In this document: one piece after another, positions 1 to 7,038 of the stretch | Numbering within the stretch: position 1 is the first letter of the stretch | Layout of the letters: every line of letters begins with the position of its first letter | Assembly (NCBI GenBank): GCA_016188575.1 | Contig: JACPHN010000264.1 | Location: forward strand, 1-21,136 | DNA: 21,136 nt | Reading direction: 5' to 3' | Source of the DNA: Candidatus Schekmanbacteria bacterium | GTDB lineage: Bacteria; CSSED10-310; JACPHN01 | Position numbers and translations under genes: made by a program | Notes under the pieces: generated by a model | The model's input: the letters and a program-made list of their open reading frames with translations, nothing else | What the model was told of the DNA's origin: nothing | The model's database searches: none

Positions 1-13
1 TCACCTTACGCAT
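1..13 (-). CDS. 5' end of a leftward gene (only first codons in window)
   Basis: On the minus strand an ATG (13-11) begins a reading frame starting M-R-K-V that runs off the left edge. It is preceded by GGAGAG (26-21) with a 7-base spacer, a good ribosome binding site, and about 135 bases downstream of a strong-looking promoter. Nothing can be said about the product. The call rests only on the promoter/RBS/ATG arrangement. Confidence 0.4.
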
Positions 14-328
14 CGCGAAACTCTCCAAGTTGGTGGTAGAGATCCGTTCCCCATCGTCGGGAGCGCGGCCTGACGTCCCGCATCCCGATCGGCAACCGGT
101 TCGAGGACAGCCGCCTCTCGCCGCACCGTGCTACGGGAATCCCGAACGTGCCCACTTTAGTTTACGCGCGCTCCGGGCGAGCTGTCAACGGTGGCCGACG
201 AGCTCCCATGGCCGATGCCCGCGCCGCGTCTGTCCCTGCGGCACCTCGAGCGCCGGCGGCGCGTCAGAGTTGCTTGCGCGCTACCCCACGAGAAACGCCG
301 GGAGCATCAGGTCTTGTGGAAAGCTCAA
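14..328. other. Intergenic stretch left of the IS66 element
   Basis: About 315 bases without a convincing gene. The several overlapping frames that stay open here look like GC-rich chance frames and none resembles a known family. The stretch holds the leader and promoter of the leftward gene at the window edge (14-188) and, at its right end, a degenerate copy of the IS66 terminal repeat (313-329). The part from 189 to 312 shows nothing I can interpret. Confidence 0.5.
159..188 (-). promoter_or_regulatory. Sigma-70-type promoter, leftward
   Basis: On the minus strand there is a perfect -35 TTGACA (188-183), an 18-base spacer and a -10 TAAACT (164-159). It points toward the RBS and ATG at the left edge, predicting a leader of roughly 140 bases. 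The combination of promoter, RBS and start codon in order is what gives it support. The IS66 element begins about 140 bp upstream of this promoter and does not interrupt it. Confidence 0.5.
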
Positions 329-329
329 G
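313..329 (+). repeat. Degenerate extra copy of IS66 right terminal repeat
   Basis: Just outside the left end of the element, 313-329 matches the right terminal repeat (4536-4552) in the same orientation at 13 of 17 positions, including GAAAGCTCA. With the left terminal repeat it forms a 9-bp inverted repeat (319-327 and 331-339, 3-base spacer). It could be the relic end of an earlier IS66 copy or a preferred target site. Confidence 0.4.
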
Positions 330-350
330 GTGAGCTTTCGGCAAGCGTGC
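329..350 (+). repeat. IS66 left terminal inverted repeat
   Basis: A 22-bp terminal repeat starting GGTGAGCTTTCGGCAAG. It is identical to the complement of the right end except at position 346. It lies 68 bp before the tnpA start codon. Confidence 0.75.
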
Positions 351-417
351 ATGAAAAGCGGTGCGGCACCCGGATATGGTGTTCTTCCCGAAGTTGCTGA
401 ATCTTCGGAGGATACCT

Positions 418-1140
418 ATGGACAAGAAGCGTGACTCGGTTTTGCCGTTGGAGGTCGTCAGTCTGCGCGGAGAAATCGAGGCGTGGCGCCGGAGCCGGGT
501 CCCCGGCCGGTCCATGCCGGAGGCGTTGTGGCGCGAGGCGGGAAAGCTTGCTGGGGCCCACGGCGTCACCCAGATCAGCCTTTGGCTGGACCTGAAGTCC
601 TCCGCCGTCCGAGCGCATCTGCCCGCGGCGCGCCAAGAGGGGGGAACCGAGCATCTCCAGCAAGGAGGGTATGCGGTCGTCGAGCCGCAGAGCGCAGCCG
701 TTGTTGCCGCGGACGTTGCCGCATTGGCGTCACGAATCGAGGATTGGCGGCGCACCAGGGCGAAGCAGGAACCGAGCGCAGCGAGGTCTAGGGCGGCGCC
801 CGCCGCCGTAGGCGGTGGGAGGGTTCCCGAACCGATGCCGCGGGAGCTATGGGAGCGGGCGGTGCGCCTGGCGCGCGATCACGGAGCGATGCCGATCGCT
901 CGCGCATTGCGCGTGGACGATAAGAGGCTCAGATCGCTCCTCAGGGCGGGGGCTGAGTCGCCGGCGCCGACGCCGACGTCCCCGCCGTTTGTCGAGGTGT
1001 GTTTCGCCGCGCCAGATGCCTTCATCTGTGTCGTCGAGATGGCTCGGCAGGACGGTGCGGCAATGACCATTCGTCTATCTCGCGATTGCGCGGCGGCGCT
1101 CGGCGCTCTGAGCGAGGTCTTCTGGGGGGCGGGGCGATGA
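418..1140 (+). CDS. tnpA: IS66 accessory protein TnpA (OrfA), with duplicated HTH-like unit
   Basis: A 240-aa protein, first gene of the IS66 element. IS66 elements of the three-gene type need this small accessory protein together with TnpB and the TnpC transposase; its exact role is not settled, but it is thought to bind DNA. The start ATG at 418 follows GGAGG (407-411) with a 6-base spacer, which decides it over the upstream in-frame codons. The segment E-A-W-R-R-S...M-P-E-A-L-W near residues 20-60 recurs at about residues 105-185 (E-D-W-R-R-T...M-P-R-E-L-W), so the HTH-like unit is present twice, separated by an Ala-rich linker. The C-terminal ~50 residues resemble the usual IS66 OrfA tail. 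IS66 OrfA is usually half this length or slightly more. It overlaps tnpB by ATGA. Confidence 0.7.
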   Translation: MDKKRDSVLPLEVVSLRGEIEAWRRSRVPGRSMPEALWREAGKLAGAHGVTQISLWLDLKSSAVRAHLPAARQEGGTEHLQQGGYAVVEPQSAAVVAADVAALASRIEDWRRTRAKQEPSAARSRAAPAAVGGGRVPEPMPRELWERAVRLARDHGAMPIARALRVDDKRLRSLLRAGAESPAPTPTSPPFVEVCFAAPDAFICVVEMARQDGAAMTIRLSRDCAAALGALSEVFWGAGR

Positions 1141-1499
1141 TCCAACTGACTCTGCAGATGCGCATCCTGGTGGCGCTCGAGCCCGTGGATTTCCGCGGTG
1201 GTATCGATGCGCTTGCGCAGGTTTGCCGGGCGGCTCTGCACGCAGATCCGTTCTCGGGCACGGTCTTTGTCTTTCGCAATCGCCGTCGCAATGCTGTAAA
1301 GATTCTCGTCTACGACGGCTGGGGCTTCTGGCTATGTGCGCGGCGGCTGTCGATGGGCCGCTTGCGGTGGTGGCCGAAGGCGAACGGTAGCACCGCTGTC
1401 CCGCTGCTCGCGCACGAGCTCGGTGTGCTGTTGTGCGGCGGCGATCCATCGGTGATCCAGACCGCGCCGCGGTGGCGTCGGGTCGACCCGGCCGCCTGA
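1137..1499 (+). CDS. tnpB: IS66 accessory protein TnpB (Orf2)
   Basis: A 120-aa protein of the IS66 Orf2 family, normal length for the family. Recognisable family signatures are P-V-D-F-R-G-G-I-D near residue 17, D-P-F-S-G-T-V-F-V-F-R-N-R-R near residue 40, and V-Y-D-G-W-G-F-W-L-C followed by R-L...R-W-W-P. It is an accessory transposition protein of unknown biochemical role. The start ATG overlaps the tnpA stop as ATGA (1137-1140), so translation is probably coupled. No Shine-Dalgarno sequence is needed for that and none is obvious. Confidence 0.88.
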   Translation: MIQLTLQMRILVALEPVDFRGGIDALAQVCRAALHADPFSGTVFVFRNRRRNAVKILVYDGWGFWLCARRLSMGRLRWWPKANGSTAVPLLAHELGVLLCGGDPSVIQTAPRWRRVDPAA

Positions 1500-1829
1500 G
1501 ACCGAACGAGGAGCTGTGGTGGCGATAGCGGCGCCGGTCGGCCAGGAGCCGGGAAGCGCCCGCCGCCCGGCGAGAGGCCTGAGTCCACCGCCGGTGCGAC
1601 GTCGACGCGACGGTGCCCCCCACCTCACCTCCGCCCGCGCGCGCGGGGAGGTGAGTTGATCACAGCGGTGGCATACCCCGCCGCTGCGCCTCCGCCCGCG
1701 CGCGCGGGGAGGTGAGGTGGATGGTCTTCGTGAGGCGCTTTCCGCGCACCTCGCAGGCGGACAGGTGGGGGATTCAGGCCGGGGGGTAGACGCGTACGTT
1801 CTACGTCTGCACGTGCTATACCTCTCGGC
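1500..1829. other. Non-coding gap inside the IS66 element
   Basis: 330 bases between tnpB and druA with no supportable gene. In most three-gene IS66 elements tnpB is followed directly by tnpC, so this gap plus druA is extra DNA. It contains two identical 28-bp GC-rich palindromic repeats (1628-1655 and 1689-1716). No clear promoter or terminator (no T-tract follows the palindromes) is visible. Confidence 0.6.
1628..1716 (+). repeat. Two perfect 28-bp palindromic repeats, 33-bp spacer (CRISPR-like geometry)
   Basis: Positions 1628-1655 and 1689-1716 are identical over 28 bases and are separated by 33 unrelated bases, a period of 61. Each has the 14-bp palindrome CCCGCGCGCGCGGG at its centre, flanked by CCTCC and GGAGG arms, and ends GTGAG. 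In the first copy the outer arms extend to 9 bp (1624-1632 with 1647-1655). Repeat length, spacer length, GC-rich stem and GTGAG end are like type I-E CRISPR repeats of GC-rich bacteria. However, there are only two copies and no cas genes in the window, so a binding site for a transposon protein or a structured RNA is equally possible. Confidence 0.55.
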
Positions 1830-2708
1830 ATGGAAACGATTTTCGAATATCGCGGCCGCCGGATTACAGATGCTGATGTCGCGTTGATCCGCGGGCTGGT
1901 CGCCGCCAATCCGGAAATGACGCGGCGCGCCCTTTCCCGCGACCTTTGCCGAAGGTGGGGATGGATCCAGGAAAACGGCGCGCTCAGGGACGGCGTGTGC
2001 CGCGGCCTGCTGCTTTCGCTCTGGCGTGCCGGGCACCTCGAGCTCCCCGCCCCGCGCTGGTCGGCAACCCGCCCGCCCTTGCGCCAGCGACGACTTGCCC
2101 CTCTCGATATCGACACCGGTCCGCTTTTGGGCCGCCTGCAGGACCTCGGCGAGATCCGCTTTCGCCAGGTCCGCCGCGCTGCCGAGGAGCCGCTCCTACA
2201 CGCGTTGATCGCCGATTATCACTACCTGGGCTACACGCGGCCGGTGGGCGAGCATCTCAAGTTTTTGGCAGCCGCTGGCGCGCGGCCGGTGGCGTGTTTC
2301 GTATGGAGCTCGGCGCCACGACACCTTTCGCCGCGCGACCGCTACCTCGGCTGGTCCGCCGAGACGCGGCGGCAAAACCTCCACTTGGTCGCATACAACA
2401 GCCGCTTCCTCATCCTTCCCTGGGTCCAGGTGCCGCATCTGGCCTCGCACCTGCTCGCTCGCATGACGCGAATGCTGCCGGCGGCGTGGCAAGCAGCCTA
2501 CGGCCATCCGGTATGGTATGCCGAGACGTTTGTCGACCCGACGCGTTTCCGGGGCACCTGCTACCGCGCGGCGAGCTGGGTGTGGCTGGGGCGTACCACC
2601 GGCCGGGGCAAGGACGACCAGACGGGCCGGCCCAACCGCTCGCTCAAGGACGTCCTGGGCCTGCCACTGCACCGGCGCTTTCGCGCCCTACTGACGAGGA
2701 GATCATGA
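1830..2708 (+). CDS. druA: DruA/DUF4338-family protein inside the IS66 element
   Basis: A full-length 292-aa member of the DUF4338 family, the family of Druantia anti-phage protein DruA, whose molecular function is unknown. The N-terminal ~75 residues match the usual lead domain (R-R-A-L-S-R-D-L-C-R-R-W-G-W near 33-45). The core follows: H-Y-L-G-Y (131-135), R-D-R-Y-L-G-W (169-175), N-S-R-F-L-I-L-P-W-V (190-199), E-T-F-V-D (232-236) and a G-T-C-Y-R-A-A-S-W...G-R-T-T-G-R-G tail. It sits between tnpB and tnpC, and its stop overlaps the tnpC start (ATGA, 2705-2708), so it is built into the transposon rather than merely nearby. Upstream of the ATG there is no good Shine-Dalgarno sequence. It may serve transposition, protect the element, or act as a carried defence gene. 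The other Druantia genes are absent. Confidence 0.85.
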   Translation: METIFEYRGRRITDADVALIRGLVAANPEMTRRALSRDLCRRWGWIQENGALRDGVCRGLLLSLWRAGHLELPAPRWSATRPPLRQRRLAPLDIDTGPLLGRLQDLGEIRFRQVRRAAEEPLLHALIADYHYLGYTRPVGEHLKFLAAAGARPVACFVWSSAPRHLSPRDRYLGWSAETRRQNLHLVAYNSRFLILPWVQVPHLASHLLARMTRMLPAAWQAAYGHPVWYAETFVDPTRFRGTCYRAASWVWLGRTTGRGKDDQTGRPNRSLKDVLGLPLHRRFRALLTRRS

Positions 2709-4289
2709 GCCCAAAGAAGATCAGCCGAAAGGCGTCGGGCGGAAAAAGGTCACCCCACCGGCGGGAAATCAGCCTCGATGAGCTGCATGCGATGTTGGAG
2801 CGGGTTCAGCCGATCATCAGCGCTGAGGACCACGAGCTCCTTGCGGACACCGTGGAGACGCTGGCGGTGCTGACCCAGAAGCTGGAGCAGAAGGGGATCA
2901 CCATCGCCAAGCTGCGCAACCTGCTTTTTGGCCCCGGTTCCGAGAAGACTCAGGACGTCCTGGAGCGCATCGCGGAGGAGCCCACGGCTGACGAGCAGGC
3001 AGCGCAACCGGCGGCCACCGGCGACCAGACGACCGCGATGGAGGCCGATCCGAAAACCTCCGCGCCGAAACCGAAGCGCAAGGGACACGGCCGCATTGCC
3101 GCGGACGCCTATGCAGGTGCGGAGCAGGTGGAGGTGGCTCATCCCTCCCTCGCCCCTGGCGACCCCTGTCCGCTAGACGATGGCGGGAAGGTATACCCAC
3201 TACCAGAGCCGGCGAAGCTGGTCAGGGTTACGGGAGTGGCACCGCTGTTGGCAACCGTCTACGAGCTGGAGCGGCTGCGCTGCAACCTGTGCGGCACCGT
3301 ATTTACCGCGCCGGCGCCGGAGGGGGTTGGCGAGGAGAAATACGATGCGCGCGCGCGGGCGATGATGGGGTTTCTGAAGTATGGCTCCGGATTGCCGTTC
3401 AACCGCTTGGAGCGGCTGGGGGAACGGCTGCAGATGCCGCTGCCCGCGGCCACCCAGTGGGAGGAAGTCGAGAAGCTCGCCGCGATCCTCGAACCCGTGT
3501 GGATCGAGCTGATCAACCAGGCGGCGGACGGCGAGGTGGTGTACATCGATGATACCAGGGCGCGGGTGCTGGCGCTCAATGAGCAGATTCGCCAGGAGCT
3601 GGCCGCGGGGCGCACGAAGCGAACCGGTGTGTTCACCTCGGGTGTGGTCTCGACAGTTGGTGACCGGCGGCTTGCCGTCTTCTTTACCGGCCGGCAACAT
3701 GCGGGCGAGAACCTCGACAAGGTCCTCTCCCAGCGTAACGAGGAGCTGCCGCCGCCGATCCAGATGAACGACGCGGGTTCGTGCAACAGCTCCCCCGCTG
3801 GCATCGAGACCATCGTTGCCAACTGCATGGCGCACGCGCGGCGCCACTTCGTCGACGTCGCCACGAGCTTCCGCGACGAGGTGCGTCACGTGCTCGAGGT
3901 GCTGCGCGAGGTCTACCGGTACGATGACGAAGCGAAAGCGGCCCGCATGTCGCCCGCGCAGCGTCTGACCTACCACCGAGAGAACAGCAAGCCGCTGATG
4001 GAAGGCCTGAAAAAGGGGGCGCCTTTGGACAACAACTTGGTGGAGCGGGCCTTGAAGAAGGCAATCTTGCACCGGCGGAATTCGCTGTTCTATCAGACGA
4101 CCAACGGTGCGCACGTGGGCGACGTGCTGATCAGTGTCATCCATACCGCCGCGCTGGATCAACCCCTTCGACTACCTGGTAGCGGCACAGCGCCACGCCG
4201 GCGCTGTCGCCGCGTGCCCCGAACGCTGGATGCCCTGGCGTTATCCCGAGACGCTGGCCGAGATGGCCGCTGCTGCTCCGACCGCGTGA
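2705..4289 (+). pseudogene. tnpC: IS66 transposase TnpC, internal loss and C-terminal frameshift
   Basis: The DDE transposase of the element. The start ATG overlaps the druA stop and follows GAGGAG. Visible parts are an N-terminal leucine-rich coiled segment (~40-75), a basic stretch (P-K-P-K-R-K-G-H-G-R, 121-130), a zinc-ribbon area with C155 and C193/C196, and DDE residues in Y-I-D-D-T (280-284), Q-M-N-D-A (353-357) and N-N-L-V-E-R-A (443-449). Two faults are visible. About 40 residues that IS66 transposases normally have between L-M-E-G-L-K (431-436) and G-A-P-L-D-N-N (438-444) are missing. Near base 4160 the frame shifts, so the conserved N-P-F-D-Y-L tail is found in another frame (4161-4289) while the original frame runs on meaninglessly to 4429. 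The first zinc-ribbon Cys pair is also incomplete (C-P-L-D-D). Confidence 0.82.
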
Positions 4290-4530
4290 GCTCTTTCGCG
4301 TTGACGGCTCCCGCCAGCGACACGCCATGGGGCGGAGCCCCAGCGCGGGACGCGAACCCTGAATCGCCCGCCGGCCCCAAGTCACTGCGCGGCGGATGCC
4401 TTGCCCGTCAACCCCGGCCCCCGGCGTGACGGCCATTGCGCCATCTCGCAGATGAGGCGGGCGATCCGGGCGAAAATAGCGGTCTTGTATCGTCGTGGTC
4501 GCTCTGGTCTACCACGCCGCTGTTCCGTGC

Positions 4531-4552
4531 GCACCCTTGCCGAAAGCTCACC
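4531..4552 (-). repeat. IS66 right terminal inverted repeat
   Basis: The complement of the left end, 21 of 22 positions matching, with the outer 17 bp (4536-4552) perfect. It ends the element 263 bp after the intended tnpC stop. The remnant transposase frame starts immediately outside it. Confidence 0.75.
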
Positions 4553-4969
4553 GTCAAAGAGAAGCGGCACGGCCGGCTCGTGACACTCAGCACGCGCATC
4601 CTTGCCGGTGCCCAGCATGTTGCCGCGCGCGGGCTGGTGATCAGTACGGCGCTGATCGAGCGCCTGAACCTGACCCTGCGCAGAGCGCTCGCACCCCTGG
4701 CGAGAAAGACCTACAGCTTCTGCAAGGATCGAGAACAGATGCAGCGGCGGGTGACCTTCTTCCAAGCCTTCTACAACGTGGCGCGCCCGCACCAGAGCCT
4801 GCGCACGCACTTGCCCATGGAAGAGCGCCACCGCACGGGAGCGATTAGCACGCGATGGCGGCAACGAACGCCTGCAATGGCGGCCGGACTGACGGACCAC
4901 GTCTGGACCTTTCGTGAGCTTCTCACGGCGAAATTCGCGCCCTTGTACTGTCAAAGTACTAGCGGATGA
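4553..4969 (+). pseudogene. C-terminal remnant of a DDE transposase (IS1-like type)
   Basis: About 138 codons of a transposase whose 5' part is missing; the frame is cut exactly at the right end of the IS66 element. The segment S-T-A-L-I-E-R-L-N-L-T-L-R-R (just after the middle region) contains the catalytic-type glutamate in an I-E-R-x-N context. It is followed by R-K-T-Y-S-F-C-K-D and the conserved tail R-T-P-A-M-A-A-G-L-T-D-H-V-W-T. I recognise this as a transposase widespread in environmental bacteria and often labelled IS1-like, but I cannot name the IS. The IS66 insertion, or a deletion next to it, probably removed the front. The missing half is not in the DNA left of 329. Confidence 0.6.
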
Positions 4970-5133
4970 GCACCCGAGACGCCGCCGACCAATAAATCAC
5001 CCATGACTGCTGGGCAGACGCCCCGCCGCATGAAAACGCTTGTCCGGTAGAGCGGTTCGTGTACAACAGTGCGTATCATGAGAAGCTGGCGACGACAGGA
5101 TCAGCCGAATGATAGCGTAGCACATTTGCCACG

Positions 5134-5616
5134 ATGGCCCGACATAATGCGTACCGTCGGGGGGGATTGTTTTGCTCAGACGCGGGAGGTGTGTTTACGT
5201 GGGAGGTCGATGGTCGAAAACGGCACGCGCTAGTCGATGTCCTGGGGCTGCTGAGCGTGGTGGTGGTGCACGCCGCCGACATTCAGGATCGCGACGGGGC
5301 GCGGCAGGTCTTCGCCGAGCTCCTGGGGTGGCGACTGCCGCGACTGCAGGCGGTGCTGGCCGATGGTATCTACAATGGCGACATTGGTCCGTGGCCGCGT
5401 CGCACCCTTGGCTTGCAGTTACACGTGGTGGAACGGCCCGTGGGCACGCAGGGGTTCACAGTGGTGCCCAGGCGCTGGGTCGTGGAGCGCACCTTCGCCT
5501 GGATGGGGCGCTGCCGCCGACTCGCCAAGAGTTACGAGCGCTTCCCTGTCGGAAGCGTTGGCTTCACCTATATCTCCATGATCTCCCTCATGCTTCATAG
5601 ATTGTCTCGTGTATGA
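5134..5616 (+). pseudogene. C-terminal remnant of an IS5-family transposase
   Basis: 160 codons, of which roughly the last 140 match the DDE domain of IS5-family (IS4/IS5 superfamily) transposases: V-D-G-R-K-R-H-A-L-V-D near the front, V-V-V-H-A-A-D-I-Q-D-R-D-G-A, L-A-D-G-I-Y (second catalytic Asp), and the closing V-V-P-R-R-W-V-V-E-R-T-F-A-W (catalytic Glu). The N-terminal half, including the first catalytic Asp region, is missing, so it cannot be active. The first codons before about 5180 look unrelated. The 164 bases between this and the previous remnant show no gene. Confidence 0.72.
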
Positions 5617-5691
5617 GTCCCCCATCGATTTTCCGTACACCATCTTGAAGGGTGTTGACACTATCCCGATGGGAGTGCCGCGGTTGAGCTA

Positions 5692-5722
5692 TAGGAGATT
5701 GGACTTGTGCCGGCCACGACTG
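5692..5722 (+). repeat. Left copy of a 31-bp direct repeat flanking the island
   Basis: Matches 20221-20251 in the same orientation at 27 of 31 positions, including the unbroken core GCCGGCCACGACTG and the start TAGGAGA. The two copies bracket all the defence-type genes and are 14.5 kb apart. Candidate attachment site or relic of an element end. Confidence 0.5.
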
Positions 5723-5779
5723 GCGTCTGAGGCGAGAGGAGCTCGGTTGAGATAGGTCGCCCGCCGCGGGTGGGCCTGC

Positions 5780-5834
5780 ACGTCCCCGCAGGGACGTCGG
5801 CTGGCGCCTCCGGTCACGAGCACGGCCTGTGCTC
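5780..5834. other. Two adjacent small hairpins
   Basis: The first is ACGTCCC / GGGACGT (5780-5786 with 5791-5797, 4-base loop). The second is GAGCAC / GTGCTC (5818-5823 with 5829-5834, 5-base loop). No T-run follows, so they are poor terminators on the plus strand. They may be DNA-level sites of a mobile element or leader RNA structures. Confidence 0.3.
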
Positions 5835-5854
5835 ACGCGGAACCGGAGAAGGAC

Positions 5855-5881
5855 ATGGCGCCGGCTTTCGAGGGGTGCTAG
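5855..5881 (+). other. Eight-codon mini-ORF with good RBS
   Basis: ATG (5855) preceded by GGAGAAGG, then seven codons and TAG (frame M-A-P-A-F-E-G-C). The ribosome site is better than that of the following gene. It could be a leader peptide or the relic start of a deleted gene; nothing proves translation. Confidence 0.2.
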
Positions 5882-5931
5882 TAGGAAACTCAGGTTACGA
5901 GGTCCTCCGTTTCATCCGGCGCGGGTCGGCG

Positions 5932-5967
5932 ATGCCGGTGGAAAACTAAAATGTATCTCGCCGGCAT
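5932..5967 (+). promoter_or_regulatory. Inverted repeat around an AT-rich -10-like core
   Basis: ATGCCGG (5932-5938) and its complement CCGGCAT (5961-5967) flank 22 bases that hold the only AT-rich run nearby, including TAAAAT (5947-5952), a fair -10 element. No good -35 is visible. The layout, with dyad arms on both sides of a -10, suggests a repressor-controlled promoter for the immA operon. A transcript from here would begin near 5960, which would favour a downstream start for the first gene. Confidence 0.3.
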
Positions 5968-7038
5968 GTGGGCCCCTTCCTGCGTGCCGGTTGCGCACGA
6001 AACCGAGGGCCGAACGACAGGAGCCGTACGCTGACGAAGCACACCTTCACGAGCCTGATGCAGCGCTTATCCCGCGCCGGGTTCAAGAAGGACTTCGTGT
6101 GCCCGGCGATCTTGGCAGACTGGTGGAACGACCAGTGCGCCGAGGACCCTAATCTCCTCCAGGACGTCGAGTTTCGGGTGGCGCGCTTCCTCGGCCTGCC
6201 GCTCGCGACCGTCAGGGACACCACCGCCAGCCTGACCCCGCCCAACTACCCGCAAGCCCAACTCCGACGGGTGCGGGATGTGGACCGCGACCGTCTTGGA
6301 CCGGCGATCCACTCGGCCATGCGGATCGGCGCAGCCGTCGTTCGCAGCCTGCGTGACGCCCCGCCCGACGCAGTAGTGCCTCCCGCCGATGGCCTGGCCT
6401 GGCGCGCGACGATCCAGCGCGCCGGTTCAGCGGTAACGCTGCAGGACATCGTGGCCGACCTTTGGGGACGCGGCATTCCGGTGATCCCCCTCGATGTGCT
6501 CCCGGCCCCCAGCTTTCAGGGCGTCGCGTGCATCGTTGAGGGCCGCCCCGTCATACTGCTCGGCCACAAGCATGACGAGCCTGGACGCGTCGCGTTTCCG
6601 GCCGCGCACGAGGCGGGACACGTCGCAGCGGGCGACTGTGCGCCGGGGCAGCCTGTTGTGGACGAGGAGGAGGAGATCGCGGACGACGCGGACATCGAGA
6701 TCCGAGCTGACCAGTACGCCACCCGCGTTGTCGTCGGCGGCGACTCCGTGCCCCGCGTTGACGGCGGCAGCTTCAAGGAGCTCGCGCGCATGGCCGCCGA
6801 GATCGAGCGCACAACGGGTGCTGACGCGAGTGCTGTGATCTTCGCGTGGGCTCGTCGCACCGGCGACTACGCGAAGGCGACGATGGCCGTGAAGGCCCTC
6901 TATCGGGGGTCAGGCGCGCGCAGACAGCTCCGACAGATCTTCGACCGCTACGTCGACCTCGATGCGGCGGCCGAGAGCGACCGCGCTCTGCTCCGCTGCG
7001 TCTACGGCGACCCGGAGCGCGATGAAGCTGCTCGTTGA
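5968..7038 (+). CDS. ImmA/IrrE-family zinc metallopeptidase
   Basis: A protein of up to 356 aa with an M78-type (ImmA/IrrE) zinc peptidase domain in its C-terminal half. Family members typically cut a partner repressor in response to a signal. Metal-binding residues are H214-E-A-G-H218; a following E-I-R-A-D-Q-Y-A segment (244-251) supplies the usual third ligand Glu. The first ~90 residues (F-T-S-L-M-Q-R-L-S-R-A-G-F...R-V-A-R-F-L-G-L) form a separate helical domain. The start is uncertain. GTG 5968 opens the frame but has no ribosome site; a CTG at 6031, reading L-T-K-H-T-F, sits 7 bases after AGGAG and fits better; ATG 6058 is the third option. It overlaps the PIN-like gene by 17 bases. No XRE repressor, its usual partner, is beside it, so the protease may act on the downstream PIN-like or beta-family protein. 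Confidence 0.85.
   Translation: MGPFLRAGCARNRGPNDRSRTLTKHTFTSLMQRLSRAGFKKDFVCPAILADWWNDQCAEDPNLLQDVEFRVARFLGLPLATVRDTTASLTPPNYPQAQLRRVRDVDRDRLGPAIHSAMRIGAAVVRSLRDAPPDAVVPPADGLAWRATIQRAGSAVTLQDIVADLWGRGIPVIPLDVLPAPSFQGVACIVEGRPVILLGHKHDEPGRVAFPAAHEAGHVAAGDCAPGQPVVDEEEEIADDADIEIRADQYATRVVVGGDSVPRVDGGSFKELARMAAEIERTTGADASAVIFAWARRTGDYAKATMAVKALYRGSGARRQLRQIFDRYVDLDAAAESDRALLRCVYGDPERDEAAR

Larger units (their letters stand above)
329..4552 (+). mobile_element. IS66-family element carrying a DruA/DUF4338 gene
   Basis: The element is about 4.2 kb, bounded by inverted repeats GGTGAGCTTTCGGCAAG (329-345) and its complement (4536-4552). The match extends to 22 bp with one mismatch. Between them, all on the plus strand, lie tnpA, tnpB, druA and tnpC, the last two joined by an ATGA overlap. 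I found no 8-bp target duplication: the bases outside the two ends differ, so one flank has probably been rearranged, or the element landed next to older IS debris. tnpC is frameshifted, so the copy is probably not autonomous. Confidence 0.8.
5617..5967. other. Intergenic stretch at the left border of the defence island
   Basis: 351 bases without a real gene. It contains the left copy of a 31-bp direct repeat (5692-5722), two small hairpins (5780-5797 and 5818-5834), a very short frame with a good ribosome binding site (5855-5881, eight codons) and an inverted repeat around an AT-rich core just before the immA gene (5932-5967). It marks a change from broken transposases to intact defence-type genes. 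Confidence 0.55.

Noticed and set aside
30-434. 134-codon frame at the left edge
   Set aside because: It crosses the IS66 left end and the tnpA start and has no family similarity; promoter and RBS signals here point leftward instead.
1628-1716. Calling the two palindromic repeats a rho-independent terminator pair
   Set aside because: No T-run follows either palindrome on either strand.
1946-2704. Upstream extension of the tnpC frame through druA
   Set aside because: Pro/Arg/Ala-rich shadow of druA; the real start is ATG 2705 with GAGGAG and conserved N-terminal features.
4290-4429. Continuation of the original tnpC frame
   Set aside because: Low-complexity sequence after a frameshift; the conserved transposase tail is in the other frame and ends at 4289.
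5655-5697. TTGACA at 5655 with a TATAGG-like box near 5690 as a promoter
   Set aside because: The spacing is about 29 bases, far too long, and no other -10 is present.
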